64,000 nucleotides of DNA from an uncultured Lachnospiraceae bacterium (GTDB lineage Bacteria > Bacillota > Clostridia > Lachnospirales > Lachnospiraceae), in contig CAKRFY010000010.1 of the NCBI GenBank assembly GCA_934320895.1, positions 22,886-86,885 of the forward strand, in the 5' to 3' direction. The translations under genes and the position numbers were made by a program. The notes below the pieces were generated by a model. The model worked only from the letters and a program-made list of their open reading frames with translations, was not told the origin of the DNA and did not search any database. Shown here one piece after another: positions 30,371 to 38,117 of the stretch; positions within the stretch are counted from its first letter, which is position 1, and the number at the start of each line of letters is the position of its first letter.

Positions 30371-30955
30371 ATGAATACTTTAAAAGCAGAGAAAAGAAAT
30401 GCAAAGGCTAAGGCATTGAGAAGAGAAGGTTATGTAACAGGTAACCTTTTTGGAAGAGAGATTGAGGGTTCTATTCCTGTTAAAATGGCTCAGAAAGATG
30501 TAAGTGAAGTGTTACGCTATAATGACAAAGGAAGTCAGTTATTCCTTGAAGTAGAAGGAAAAAAGTATGATGTAGTCATTAAGGAAATTGATTATGACAA
30601 TATGGCTAAACATGTTTTAGATATAGAGTTTCAGGCTTTGGTGAGCAATGAAAAGATTCACAATACTGCTGAGATCATATTACTTAATAAAGAAAAAGTA
30701 GTTGAAGGTGTTTTGGAAGAATTGCTTGAGGAAGTATCATATAAAGCATATCCTGCTGATCTTGTTGACAAGATTAAACTTGATGTTGGAAGTCTCAGAC
30801 TTGGAGATACAATAAGGGTTAAAGATCTTGATATCTCAAAGAATGATAAGATTGAGGTTACAACAGATCCTGAGACAATAGTTGTAAATGTTATCGCATC
30901 TAAGAATAATCAGGAAGATGAGGATGAAGAGACAACAGAAACTACAGCAGAATAA
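30371..30955 (+). CDS. rplY: 50S ribosomal protein L25/general stress protein Ctc
   Basis: 194 residues, the long Ctc-type form. The N-terminal 5S rRNA-binding domain (AEKRNAKAKALRREGYVTGNLFG) is followed by the C-terminal TL5-like beta domain (about 95-180) and an acidic tail (EDEDEETTETTAE). It binds 5S rRNA in the large subunit and in Bacillus is a stress-induced protein. The ATG follows GGAGGAAAAG. The upstream leader contains several dyads, and a terminator and a hairpin repeat follow. Confidence 0.92.
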   Translation: MNTLKAEKRNAKAKALRREGYVTGNLFGREIEGSIPVKMAQKDVSEVLRYNDKGSQLFLEVEGKKYDVVIKEIDYDNMAKHVLDIEFQALVSNEKIHNTAEIILLNKEKVVEGVLEELLEEVSYKAYPADLVDKIKLDVGSLRLGDTIRVKDLDISKNDKIEVTTDPETIVVNVIASKNNQEDEDEETTETTAE

Positions 30956-30970
30956 AATATAAATTTTTAA

Positions 30971-31014
30971 TGTTATTGAGCAAGTAGCAGAGCGGATTGC
31001 GAATATCCGCTTGA
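30971..31014 (+). repeat. Intercistronic hairpin repeat, copy 4
   Basis: The cleanest copy: TGTTATTGAGCAAGTAGCAG, then AGCGGAT-TGCGAAT-ATCCGCT with a perfect 7-base stem, then TGA. It lies 15 bases after the L25 stop codon and before a terminator. Confidence 0.85.
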
Positions 31015-31027
31015 TATAAAGGAAGAA

Positions 31028-31058
31028 GTCAGAGTATTAAATACTCTGGCTTTTTCTT
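31028..31058 (+). terminator. Terminator after the L25 gene
   Basis: GTCAGAGTAT and ATACTCTGGC pair over 10 bases with a 3-base loop and are followed by TTTTTCTTT. Confidence 0.85.
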
Positions 31059-31092
31059 TACATATAAATAAAAATGAGAAATGAGGAATGTT

Positions 31093-32094
31093 ATGGAATA
31101 CTTAAAAATCATAATTCCGATACTTGTCGGAGCACTGATAGGATACTGTACAAATTATATTGCGATCAAAATGCTTTTCAGACCGCAGAAACCAGTTTTT
31201 ATATTTGGAAAAAAACTTCCATTTACGCCAGGAGTTATTCCAAAAAACAAACCAAGAATCGCATCTGCAGTTGGTAAAGCTGTAGGACAGAATCTTTTTA
31301 CGAATCAGGATATAGTAAATGCCATAACTGATTCTGACCTGAAACAACATATTGTTGAAAAAGTAAAGGAAACTGCTTTTGACAATGATAGTTCTATAAA
31401 AGACTATGTAACTAAGTATTATACGGAAGATTCTTTAGAAAAAAAAGAGGAAAACAAAGAACTGGCTAAGGCAGAATTAACGAAAGAGATATATTATGAT
31501 GGAAGCACAGATGATTATAGTGAAATTATCGATGAAGAAAATAATTACAATAAGATTAAAGATAAAGTGAGCGAAGTTATAACATCAAAGATAATAAATG
31601 CATTTGAAAAAGTGGATTTGAATGCTCTTGTATCACAGATTGCCGGAAAAACATTAGCCGAAAAAGTAAAAGGTACAATGATGGAAATGTTTTTGAATGA
31701 GTCAACAATATCTACAATGTCGGCTCCAATAGGAAATGCTCTTGCTGAATATATAAAAAATCATGGCGAAGAGCTTATATACCCGCTCGTCGATACAGAA
31801 GTTACAGCATTTATGGAAACTCCTGTCAGCGACAATCTCAAAGAGCTTGGTCTTGACACAGATATTTTAGATTCTGCAGTAACAAAAATTTTTGATACAG
31901 CGGTTTTAAAATGTGGAAATATGATATCCGAATATATTGACATACAGGGAATTGTTGAAGACAAGATAAACCAGATGGATGTAAGTGAACTTGAAGAACT
32001 TGTCATGCAGGTGATGAAAAATGAACTTCAGACTGTAGTAAATCTCGGTGCACTTATCGGTGCTGTTATTGGAATTATAAACATATTCTGGTAA
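31093..32094 (+). CDS. DUF445 family membrane protein
   Basis: 333 residues. A membrane segment at each end encloses a long helical soluble region. LVGALIGYCTNYIAIKMLF and FTPGVIPKNKPRIASAVG at the N-terminus and GALIGAVIGIINIF at the C-terminus are family signatures (YheB-like). Its function is not known; in Bacillus relatives it is associated with the spore or cell envelope. ATG 31093 is preferred, as ATG 31081 contains the AGGA that precedes it. It appears monocistronic after the L25 terminator. Confidence 0.88.
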   Translation: MEYLKIIIPILVGALIGYCTNYIAIKMLFRPQKPVFIFGKKLPFTPGVIPKNKPRIASAVGKAVGQNLFTNQDIVNAITDSDLKQHIVEKVKETAFDNDSSIKDYVTKYYTEDSLEKKEENKELAKAELTKEIYYDGSTDDYSEIIDEENNYNKIKDKVSEVITSKIINAFEKVDLNALVSQIAGKTLAEKVKGTMMEMFLNESTISTMSAPIGNALAEYIKNHGEELIYPLVDTEVTAFMETPVSDNLKELGLDTDILDSAVTKIFDTAVLKCGNMISEYIDIQGIVEDKINQMDVSELEELVMQVMKNELQTVVNLGALIGAVIGIINIFW

Positions 32095-32155
32095 TGATAC
32101 ATTGTATCAATAACCTTATTGACTGCAAATGATAATTAGTGTAGCATTAAATTAC

Positions 32156-32173
32156 AAGTTAGGCATATCTAAC
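32156..32173. promoter_or_regulatory. AAGTTAG-N6-CTAAC dyad upstream of the DUF3793 gene
   Basis: The sequence AAGTTAGGCATATCTAAC shares half-sites and spacing with the palindrome in the eno promoter at 21018-21039. It lies about 35 bases before a TATAAT at 32209-32214 and so is placed as an operator. Confidence 0.5.
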
Positions 32174-32184
32174 AAAAGTTTCAA

Positions 32185-32201
32185 AATGTTAATCGAACAT
32201 T
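32185..32201. promoter_or_regulatory. AATGTT-N5-AACATT dyad near the DUF3793 promoter
   Basis: A perfect 6-5-6 inverted repeat, just before TATAAT (32209-32214). Together with the dyad at 32156 it suggests more than one regulator input. Confidence 0.35.
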
Positions 32202-32241
32202 GACAGCTTATAATATCTAATTAACATTTGCAGGAGGTTAT

Positions 32242-32868
32242 ATGAAAACAGATGTACTTTGTTTATTAAAGAATATGGATAAACATGATGCAGGACTACA
32301 ACTTGCACTACAATGTGCACCGGTTATTACAGGTATAAAAGTTTCCAACCTTTTTATAATAGATAAAGACAAGACAGGTGAATTGTATGACATTATAGAA
32401 GGAACCGATATATCAGCATATTTTTTATATGAGGATAACGTTAAAGTAAATATTCTTCTTTACAGAAAAAATGAACTTCAACAATATCTTTTACAGAAAG
32501 AAAATCAGAAGTTTATAAGAGCACTAGGTTATAACAGTGTTTATATTGATGAATTACTCCCTGAGTTTTCGATAAGGTTTTCACTTTACCAGCTTACACA
32601 AAATGAATTTCCTCACGAGATGGGAATATTGCTTGGATATCCGATAGAAGATGTGAAAGGCTTTATAATAAACAGTGGAAAAAATGAATTATATACAGGT
32701 TATTGGAAAGTCTATGAAAATCTTCCTGAAAAACTTATTTTATTTAATTATTATGAGGCAGCAAGAGAACACTTTATATGTCTTGTTGCAAAAGGAATGG
32801 ATATGAACAAAATCCTTATGATGTACAGCCGTGCCAGAAAAAAATACTTGCAATTCCAGATGAATTGA
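32242..32868 (+). CDS. DUF3793 family protein
   Basis: 208 residues, soluble. FPHEMGILLGYPIEDVKGFI is the family hallmark, together with LQCAPVITGIK near the start and a C-terminal basic helix. I recall that DUF3793 genes often sit near iron transport or flavodoxin genes in Clostridia, which suggests a role in metal or redox metabolism, but no activity is known and the neighbours here are different. The ATG follows GCAGGAGG. The upstream region carries two dyads. Confidence 0.8.
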   Translation: MKTDVLCLLKNMDKHDAGLQLALQCAPVITGIKVSNLFIIDKDKTGELYDIIEGTDISAYFLYEDNVKVNILLYRKNELQQYLLQKENQKFIRALGYNSVYIDELLPEFSIRFSLYQLTQNEFPHEMGILLGYPIEDVKGFIINSGKNELYTGYWKVYENLPEKLILFNYYEAAREHFICLVAKGMDMNKILMMYSRARKKYLQFQMN

Positions 32869-32932
32869 TATAATATATTGTAAATAAAAACTATTAAAAC
32901 TCTTTGCACTGCATATATTTACTACAGTACAA

Positions 32933-33018
32933 ACTGAACAGGCCGATAGGAGCCGGGTCACATTAGTGACAGTGGATGAATTATATAGCTTAAAGATTAT
33001 TTGATCCACGGGACAGTA
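32933..33018 (+). ncRNA. NiCo (czcD-type) riboswitch aptamer
   Basis: The conserved blocks of the NiCo class appear in order: ACTGAACAGGC, AGCCGGG, a GTCAC-ATTA-GTGAC stem, a GTGGAT/ATCCAC stem and GGGACAGT closing P1 (ACTG with CAGT). The P2 arm is very short. The next gene encodes a cation diffusion facilitator, the usual target. The published ligands are Co(II), Ni(II) and, in later work, Fe(II). Binding would keep the 3' strand away from the terminator and turn the gene on. Confidence 0.85.
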
Positions 33019-33056
33019 GTTACTTATACTGACCCGTGTTTCTTTTTCTCAAAATT
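33008..33056 (+). terminator. Riboswitch expression platform: first terminator
   Basis: CACGGG with AGTA (33008-33018) pairs with TACTGACCCGTG (33028-33039) and is followed by TTTCTTTTTCTC. The left arm is also the 3' strand of the aptamer, so folding of the two is mutually exclusive. Confidence 0.85.
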
Positions 33057-33060
33057 TTGA

Positions 33061-33103
33061 AAGTGAAAATCCGGGACAGTATGGATTTTCACTTTTTATT
33101 TTG
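33061..33103 (+). terminator. Second terminator with an embedded copy of the aptamer 3' strand
   Basis: AAGTGAAAATCC (33061-33072) and GGATTTTCACTT (33083-33094) form a perfect 12-base stem followed by TTTTATTTT. The loop reads GGGACAGTAT, and ATCCGGGACAGTA repeats the end of the aptamer (ATCCACGGGACAGTA). Confidence 0.8.
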
Positions 33104-33154
33104 CAATAAAAAGCTATAAGAAGGCGTGCTCAGTTAAAAAGGAGGCAATTTATT

Positions 33155-34039
33155 ATGACTAATGTAAAAGACTATGAAAAAACGGCAATGAAGGTTTCTG
33201 CCATAAGTGTTATCTGGAATCTGATCTTATCTGTAGGAAAATTTTTTGCAGGTATTTTTGCAAATTCAGGTGCTATGATAAGTGATGCAGTTCATTCAGC
33301 GTCTGATGTTTTTAGTACAGTAATTGTTATGATAGGTGTGAAAATATCAAGCAGAGATTCAGATACTGACCATCCATACGGACATGAGAGACTTGAATGT
33401 GTTGCAGCTATAATTCTTGCTACCGTACTCGCTGCGACAGGTATAGGGATTGGATATGGTGCAGTTGTAAAAATAGTTTCAAAAGATTATAATGTTTCAA
33501 TGCCGGGAATTTTGGCACTCATTGCTGCAATTATATCAATAATAGTAAAAGAAATGATGTTTTGGTATACAAGATACTATGCAAAACAGATAGATTCTAG
33601 TGCACTTATGGCAGATGCATGGCATCACAGATCTGATTCTCTTTCTTCAATAGGTGCTCTTATCGGTATTGCAGGTGCAAGACTTGGATTTGGGATCATG
33701 GAGCCTTTGGCATCCGTAGTCATATGTATTTTTATTGAGAAAGCAGCACTTGACATATTTATGGATGCGGTAAATAAAATGGTTGATAAAGCCTGTGATA
33801 GTGAAACTGTTGACAAATTGAAAAAATGTGCAATGAATGTAACAGGAGTTGAAAATATTGACCTTTTAAGAACAAGGGTATTCGGAAATAAGATATATGT
33901 TGATATGGAGATTGCAGCTGATGGAAATAAAACTTTGAATGAGACACATGCAGTAGCTGAAAATGTACATGATGCCATTGAGAATGGATTTCCAAAAGTA
34001 AAACATATCATGGTCCATGTAAATCCGGCAAAAAAATAA
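33155..34039 (+). CDS. Cation diffusion facilitator (CDF) family metal exporter
   Basis: 294 residues with six membrane segments and a C-terminal cytoplasmic domain (about 205-290). The metal sites are visible: DAVHSASDV in segment 2 and ADAWHHRSDS in segment 5. Members exchange protons for Zn, Co, Ni, Fe or Mn. The NiCo-type riboswitch and two terminators upstream point to Co/Ni (or Fe) efflux. ATG 33155 follows AAAAGGAGG. An EamA transporter gene starts 19 bases after its stop and is probably co-transcribed. Confidence 0.93.
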   Translation: MTNVKDYEKTAMKVSAISVIWNLILSVGKFFAGIFANSGAMISDAVHSASDVFSTVIVMIGVKISSRDSDTDHPYGHERLECVAAIILATVLAATGIGIGYGAVVKIVSKDYNVSMPGILALIAAIISIIVKEMMFWYTRYYAKQIDSSALMADAWHHRSDSLSSIGALIGIAGARLGFGIMEPLASVVICIFIEKAALDIFMDAVNKMVDKACDSETVDKLKKCAMNVTGVENIDLLRTRVFGNKIYVDMEIAADGNKTLNETHAVAENVHDAIENGFPKVKHIMVHVNPAKK

Positions 34040-34058
34040 CAACGAGGATTGTATCTAT

Positions 34059-35015
34059 ATGACTTTAGCTGATAAGACAAATAAAAAAGAAATAAAAGAA
34101 CATAATATTTTTAATAAAAAATATACAGTAGTTATATTCGCTATTATTGCCATGTTTTCATGGAGCTGCGCATTTCCATTTATAAAAATTGGAATGCGCG
34201 AATTTGCAATATCAGGCAATGATACTGCTGGTAAGATGCTATTTGCGGGAATAAGGTTTTTATTAGCAGGTATTATTACGCTTATAATTTCATTTTTAAA
34301 AAACAGGGATATAAAAATAGATTCAATAAAAAGTTTTGGATGGCTTTTTTTATATGGATTTGTAAATACAGGATTTCATTACTTTTGCTTTTACATGGGA
34401 CTTTCTAATTGCAGCGGAAGTAAATCGTCAATAATAGATTCACTTGGAACATTCTGGCTTATATTTCTTGCTGCAATATTTTTCAAAGAAAAAATTACAG
34501 CTAATAAAGTAATAGGATGTATATTCGGGTTTGCTGGAATAATAACTGCAAACTTTAGTACAGATATAATAAGCAGTATCTCATTTAAGGGCGAGGGATT
34601 TCTTCTTATAAGTACAATGTGTGCTGCATTTGGAGGGATCATTACTAGAATTGTTACAACAAATAAGGGAATAAGTGTTATAAAAGCAACAGGATATGGA
34701 CTTACTTTTGGAGGACTTCTCCTTCTGGCAGGAGGTATTATATCCGGAGGAACACTACTTACCAGAATAACATTAAATGGTATTGTTGTTCTTACATGTC
34801 TTATTCTGATCTCCGTAATAGGTTTTGTGTTATATAATCAGCTTTTATCATATAATCCGGTTGGACAGATAGCTATATTTAATGTGCTTATTCCTGTCTT
34901 TGGAACACTTACATCTTGTGTCATGATTGGTGAAAAATTTTATTTAAGATATATTATGTCGATTATATTTGTTGGCATCGGAATTTGGTTTGTCAATAAA
35001 GAAAGTTTTAAATAA
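34059..35015 (+). CDS. EamA/DMT family transporter
   Basis: 318 residues with ten hydrophobic segments in two EamA repeats (about 25-160 and 175-310). The second half contains VGQIAIFNVLIPVFGTLTS, typical of the drug/metabolite transporter superfamily. The substrate is unknown. Co-transcription with the metal exporter behind a NiCo riboswitch raises the possibility that its expression, too, responds to Co/Ni, though the cargo need not be a metal. Confidence 0.88.
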   Translation: MTLADKTNKKEIKEHNIFNKKYTVVIFAIIAMFSWSCAFPFIKIGMREFAISGNDTAGKMLFAGIRFLLAGIITLIISFLKNRDIKIDSIKSFGWLFLYGFVNTGFHYFCFYMGLSNCSGSKSSIIDSLGTFWLIFLAAIFFKEKITANKVIGCIFGFAGIITANFSTDIISSISFKGEGFLLISTMCAAFGGIITRIVTTNKGISVIKATGYGLTFGGLLLLAGGIISGGTLLTRITLNGIVVLTCLILISVIGFVLYNQLLSYNPVGQIAIFNVLIPVFGTLTSCVMIGEKFYLRYIMSIIFVGIGIWFVNKESFK

Positions 35016-35115
35016 AAATAAAAAATACTATTTAATCTCTTGCAAATATTAAATATAAGTAATATACTAAATGTGATTAATGTACATATAGTAAAAAAGA
35101 TTTTTGGAGGGTGTC

Positions 35116-35706
35116 ATGGCAGGAAAAAATGCAACAAAAAGAAATACAACTACAGCAAAGAAAACAGAAGCACCAAAGACTATAAGTGTTTCAAAAGAAA
35201 ATGTAACAAAAACAGATGAAAGTCTCACAAAGGTTAATGAAGCAGAAAATAAAACTTCAGAAGTTTCTCAGAGCACAACACAAAAAGCAGCTCCTAAAAA
35301 ACCAGGAAGAAAACCTGCTGAGAAGAAAGTCGCTGAGAAGCAGACTGTAGAGAAAAAAGAAAGTATTAAGGAAGTTCCAACATCAGAAATCAAATCAGAT
35401 ACAGAAGTGAAAAACGAAGAAAATACTGATATAACAAAAGAGATAAAAAAGAGGGGCAGAAAACCAGGAAGCAAAAATAAGCAGAAAGAAAAAGAACAGC
35501 TTACACCAGAAGTATACTTACAGTACTGTGGAGAAGAGGCTGATCAGAATGCTGTTATTGAAAGAATAAAAGAGCAGTATGTCGCTGAGGGACACAGAGC
35601 AGGAAATATTAAATCGTTAAAGCTTTACTTAAAGCCAGAAGATAGAGCAGCATATTATGTTATAAATGATCGTTATGCAGGTAAAGTCGATTTATTTAAT
35701 TTTTAA
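35116..35706 (+). CDS. Lysine-rich protein with AT-hook-like motifs and a DUF6465-like C-terminal domain
   Basis: 196 residues. The first 125 are dominated by Lys, Thr and Ala (histone H1-like composition) with KKPGRKPAEKK and KKRGRKPGSKNKQ, which resemble AT-hook DNA-binding motifs. The last 60 form a compact domain ending in YLKPEDRAAYYVINDRYAGKVDLF that I associate with DUF6465. A nucleoid- or rRNA-binding role is an inference. ATG 35116 is preferred behind GGAGGG; the TTG at 35104 has no support. A terminator follows. Confidence 0.75.
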   Translation: MAGKNATKRNTTTAKKTEAPKTISVSKENVTKTDESLTKVNEAENKTSEVSQSTTQKAAPKKPGRKPAEKKVAEKQTVEKKESIKEVPTSEIKSDTEVKNEENTDITKEIKKRGRKPGSKNKQKEKEQLTPEVYLQYCGEEADQNAVIERIKEQYVAEGHRAGNIKSLKLYLKPEDRAAYYVINDRYAGKVDLFNF

Positions 35707-35740
35707 GTTGTTTCAGAATAGTTTTTCATGAAGTTATAAA

Positions 35741-35772
35741 AAGGGCAAGACTGTTTTGGTCTTGTCTTTTTT
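35741..35772 (+). terminator. Terminator after the lysine-rich protein gene
   Basis: AAGGGCAAGAC and GTCTTGTCTTT pair with one or two G-T pairs and are followed by TTTTTTG. Confidence 0.75.
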
Positions 35773-35803
35773 GTTATAAAACAGCCATATATGGAGGAAG
35801 TCG

Positions 35804-38077
35804 ATGATAAATATTCTTATATTTATGATATGTTTAGTAATTATCGGGTTGTTACTATGTATATATAAATGCAGAAAGACGGATACTAAAGTTGCAAAAT
35901 CCATATCAAGATTGTTATCTATAGCACTTGTTACTGTAACAAGTTATTTGATTTTTGGTTTTTCTGATAATGATATGGCTGCATATATTTTTGCAACAAT
36001 ATATTGTGGGTCTATAGACTGGCTATTGGTTGGCTTTTTTGACTTTTCAATAATTTATACAGAATTTTCTTTTACACATATAAGAACAAATATTGTGATA
36101 TGTATTATTTCTATAGTTGATAATATCTTACTGATTTTAAATATATATATGCACAATGCATTTTTAATACACAAAAACAGTGTTCTTGAAAATAATTTTA
36201 ATAGTATATCCGACTTTGGAATTATTTTTTATTTTCACCTTATGTTTTCTTATATAATGGTTATAGGTATCATTGTAGTGATGATGAAGAAAATTCTAAC
36301 AGTACCAAGATTCTACAGAGAAAAATATAGTATTGTATTAGGAACATTTGTGTTTGTTATTATCTTAAATGCTGTATTTGTCAGCACAAATGAGCCAATT
36401 GATATATCAATACCTTTTTATATAATTGAGGCTATATTTATAAGTTACTATGCAGTAAGCTTTATGCCTAAAGGACTTGTTGAAAAAACGCTTTCACTGG
36501 TCGTTGACGATATGAACAGTGGAATAATATGTTTTGATTTTCAGGGAAAGTGTATATATGCAAATGGTCTTGCCAGAGATTTATTTGAAGCAGGTGATGA
36601 TATAAAAATATTTGAAAAATATCTGCCTATATGGCTTGAGCGGAGGCATATGGAAGGTGAAGATGCCTCAACATGGACCGAAGGGCATATATACAAGGAT
36701 GAAGAAATTTATATCAGGGCTGAATTTAAGAGGATCCTTGACGAAAAAGATATGCTTATAGGATATTATTTTTGCATGAGTGACAGAACAAATGAAATTG
36801 AAAAATACCGAAGTGCCATTTATCGTGCAAATCATGATAACCTTACTGGAATCTATACAAGAGAAAAGTTTTATGATGAAGTAAGTGAGGTAATACATAT
36901 AAATCCTGATATAAAACGCTTGATAATATGTACTAAAATAAATAATTTCCAGATGATAAATGATCTGTTTGGAATTGAAATGGGAGATGAGGTATTAAAA
37001 CAGCAGGCTGAAATATTAAAAGAAAAAGCTGGAACAGATTATGTTTATGGAAGGCTTATAGGCGACAAATTTGCAATATGTGCACCAAAAGATCTGTTTG
37101 ATATTGATAGCTTTGTTAAAAAAAATACTGAAATCGGGAAAATATATCACCAAAAACTTTTTGGTGTTTATATAAATATAGGAGTTTATGAGATAACAGA
37201 TATAAATGAGTCTGTTTCAGATATGTGTGATAAAGCATATATAGCAATTGATGGTATTACTGAAAATAATGACTGTAATATCGCTTACTTTGATTCTGCA
37301 ATCCTTAGTGAAGTCAATTATGAAAAAGAAATGGTACATGATTTTGAAACTGCGCTTAATGAGGAACAATTTAAAATAAATTTACAACCAAGAGTTTCAG
37401 AAGATGGAAAAGTAAAAGGAGCAGAAGCTCTTGTAAGATGGGAACATCCTGTAAAGGGGATGATAATGCCGGGAGAATTTATAAAGGTATTTGAAAAAAA
37501 AGGATTAATATATCGACTTGATGCGTGGGTTTGGGAACAATCTGTAAAGCAGCTCAAAAGATGGAAAGAAAAAGGAAGAGAAGACTTATATATTTCAATA
37601 AATATTTCAGCTAAAGATTTCTTTTATCTTGATGTTTACAAAATACTTACGAGATTTATAAACAAATATGATGTAAATCCGGCTAATTTAAGACTTGAGA
37701 TAACAGAAAATGTCATTATGACTGAAACAGAGGGAAAATTAAATGTACTGTCAGCACTTAGTAAGTTTGGTTTTCAGATTGAAATGGATGATTTTGGTGG
37801 AGGATATTCGTCATTAAATATGCTTAAAAGTATGCATGTTGACAATGTGAAGTTTGATATGAAATTTATCAAAGAAAATATGCATGATGAGAAAAATGTT
37901 GCTGTTCTTGATTCTACGGCCCTTTTAACTAAGAATCTTGGAAAAGGTCTGATAATAGTGGGTGTAGAAACAAAAGATGAGGTTGATACTCTCATAAAAC
38001 ATGGATGTGGAATGTTTCAGGGATATTATTTTTCAAAACCTTTATCGGTTGAAGTATTTGAAGACAAGTTTTTGTGA
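35804..38077 (+). CDS. Membrane GGDEF-EAL protein with degenerate motifs
   Basis: 757 residues. About seven hydrophobic segments (1-220, 7TM histidine-kinase-type sensor), a PAS-like domain (about 230-330), a GGDEF-type domain (about 345-490) and an EAL domain (about 510-755). The GGDEF motif is IGDKF, so cyclase activity is unlikely. The EAL domain keeps EALVRW, ITEN, DDFGGGYSS, VKFD and the final FQGYYFSKPL, but the EGVE motif reads VGVE, so the Glu thought to be the general base is missing. It may be a c-di-GMP sensor or a weak phosphodiesterase. The hybrid kinase gene starts 40 bases on. Confidence 0.9.
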   Translation: MINILIFMICLVIIGLLLCIYKCRKTDTKVAKSISRLLSIALVTVTSYLIFGFSDNDMAAYIFATIYCGSIDWLLVGFFDFSIIYTEFSFTHIRTNIVICIISIVDNILLILNIYMHNAFLIHKNSVLENNFNSISDFGIIFYFHLMFSYIMVIGIIVVMMKKILTVPRFYREKYSIVLGTFVFVIILNAVFVSTNEPIDISIPFYIIEAIFISYYAVSFMPKGLVEKTLSLVVDDMNSGIICFDFQGKCIYANGLARDLFEAGDDIKIFEKYLPIWLERRHMEGEDASTWTEGHIYKDEEIYIRAEFKRILDEKDMLIGYYFCMSDRTNEIEKYRSAIYRANHDNLTGIYTREKFYDEVSEVIHINPDIKRLIICTKINNFQMINDLFGIEMGDEVLKQQAEILKEKAGTDYVYGRLIGDKFAICAPKDLFDIDSFVKKNTEIGKIYHQKLFGVYINIGVYEITDINESVSDMCDKAYIAIDGITENNDCNIAYFDSAILSEVNYEKEMVHDFETALNEEQFKINLQPRVSEDGKVKGAEALVRWEHPVKGMIMPGEFIKVFEKKGLIYRLDAWVWEQSVKQLKRWKEKGREDLYISINISAKDFFYLDVYKILTRFINKYDVNPANLRLEITENVIMTETEGKLNVLSALSKFGFQIEMDDFGGGYSSLNMLKSMHVDNVKFDMKFIKENMHDEKNVAVLDSTALLTKNLGKGLIIVGVETKDEVDTLIKHGCGMFQGYYFSKPLSVEVFEDKFL

Positions 38078-38117
38078 TTTATAAATTAGCAGATGAGTTT
38101 TTGTTTGGAGGATGAGT

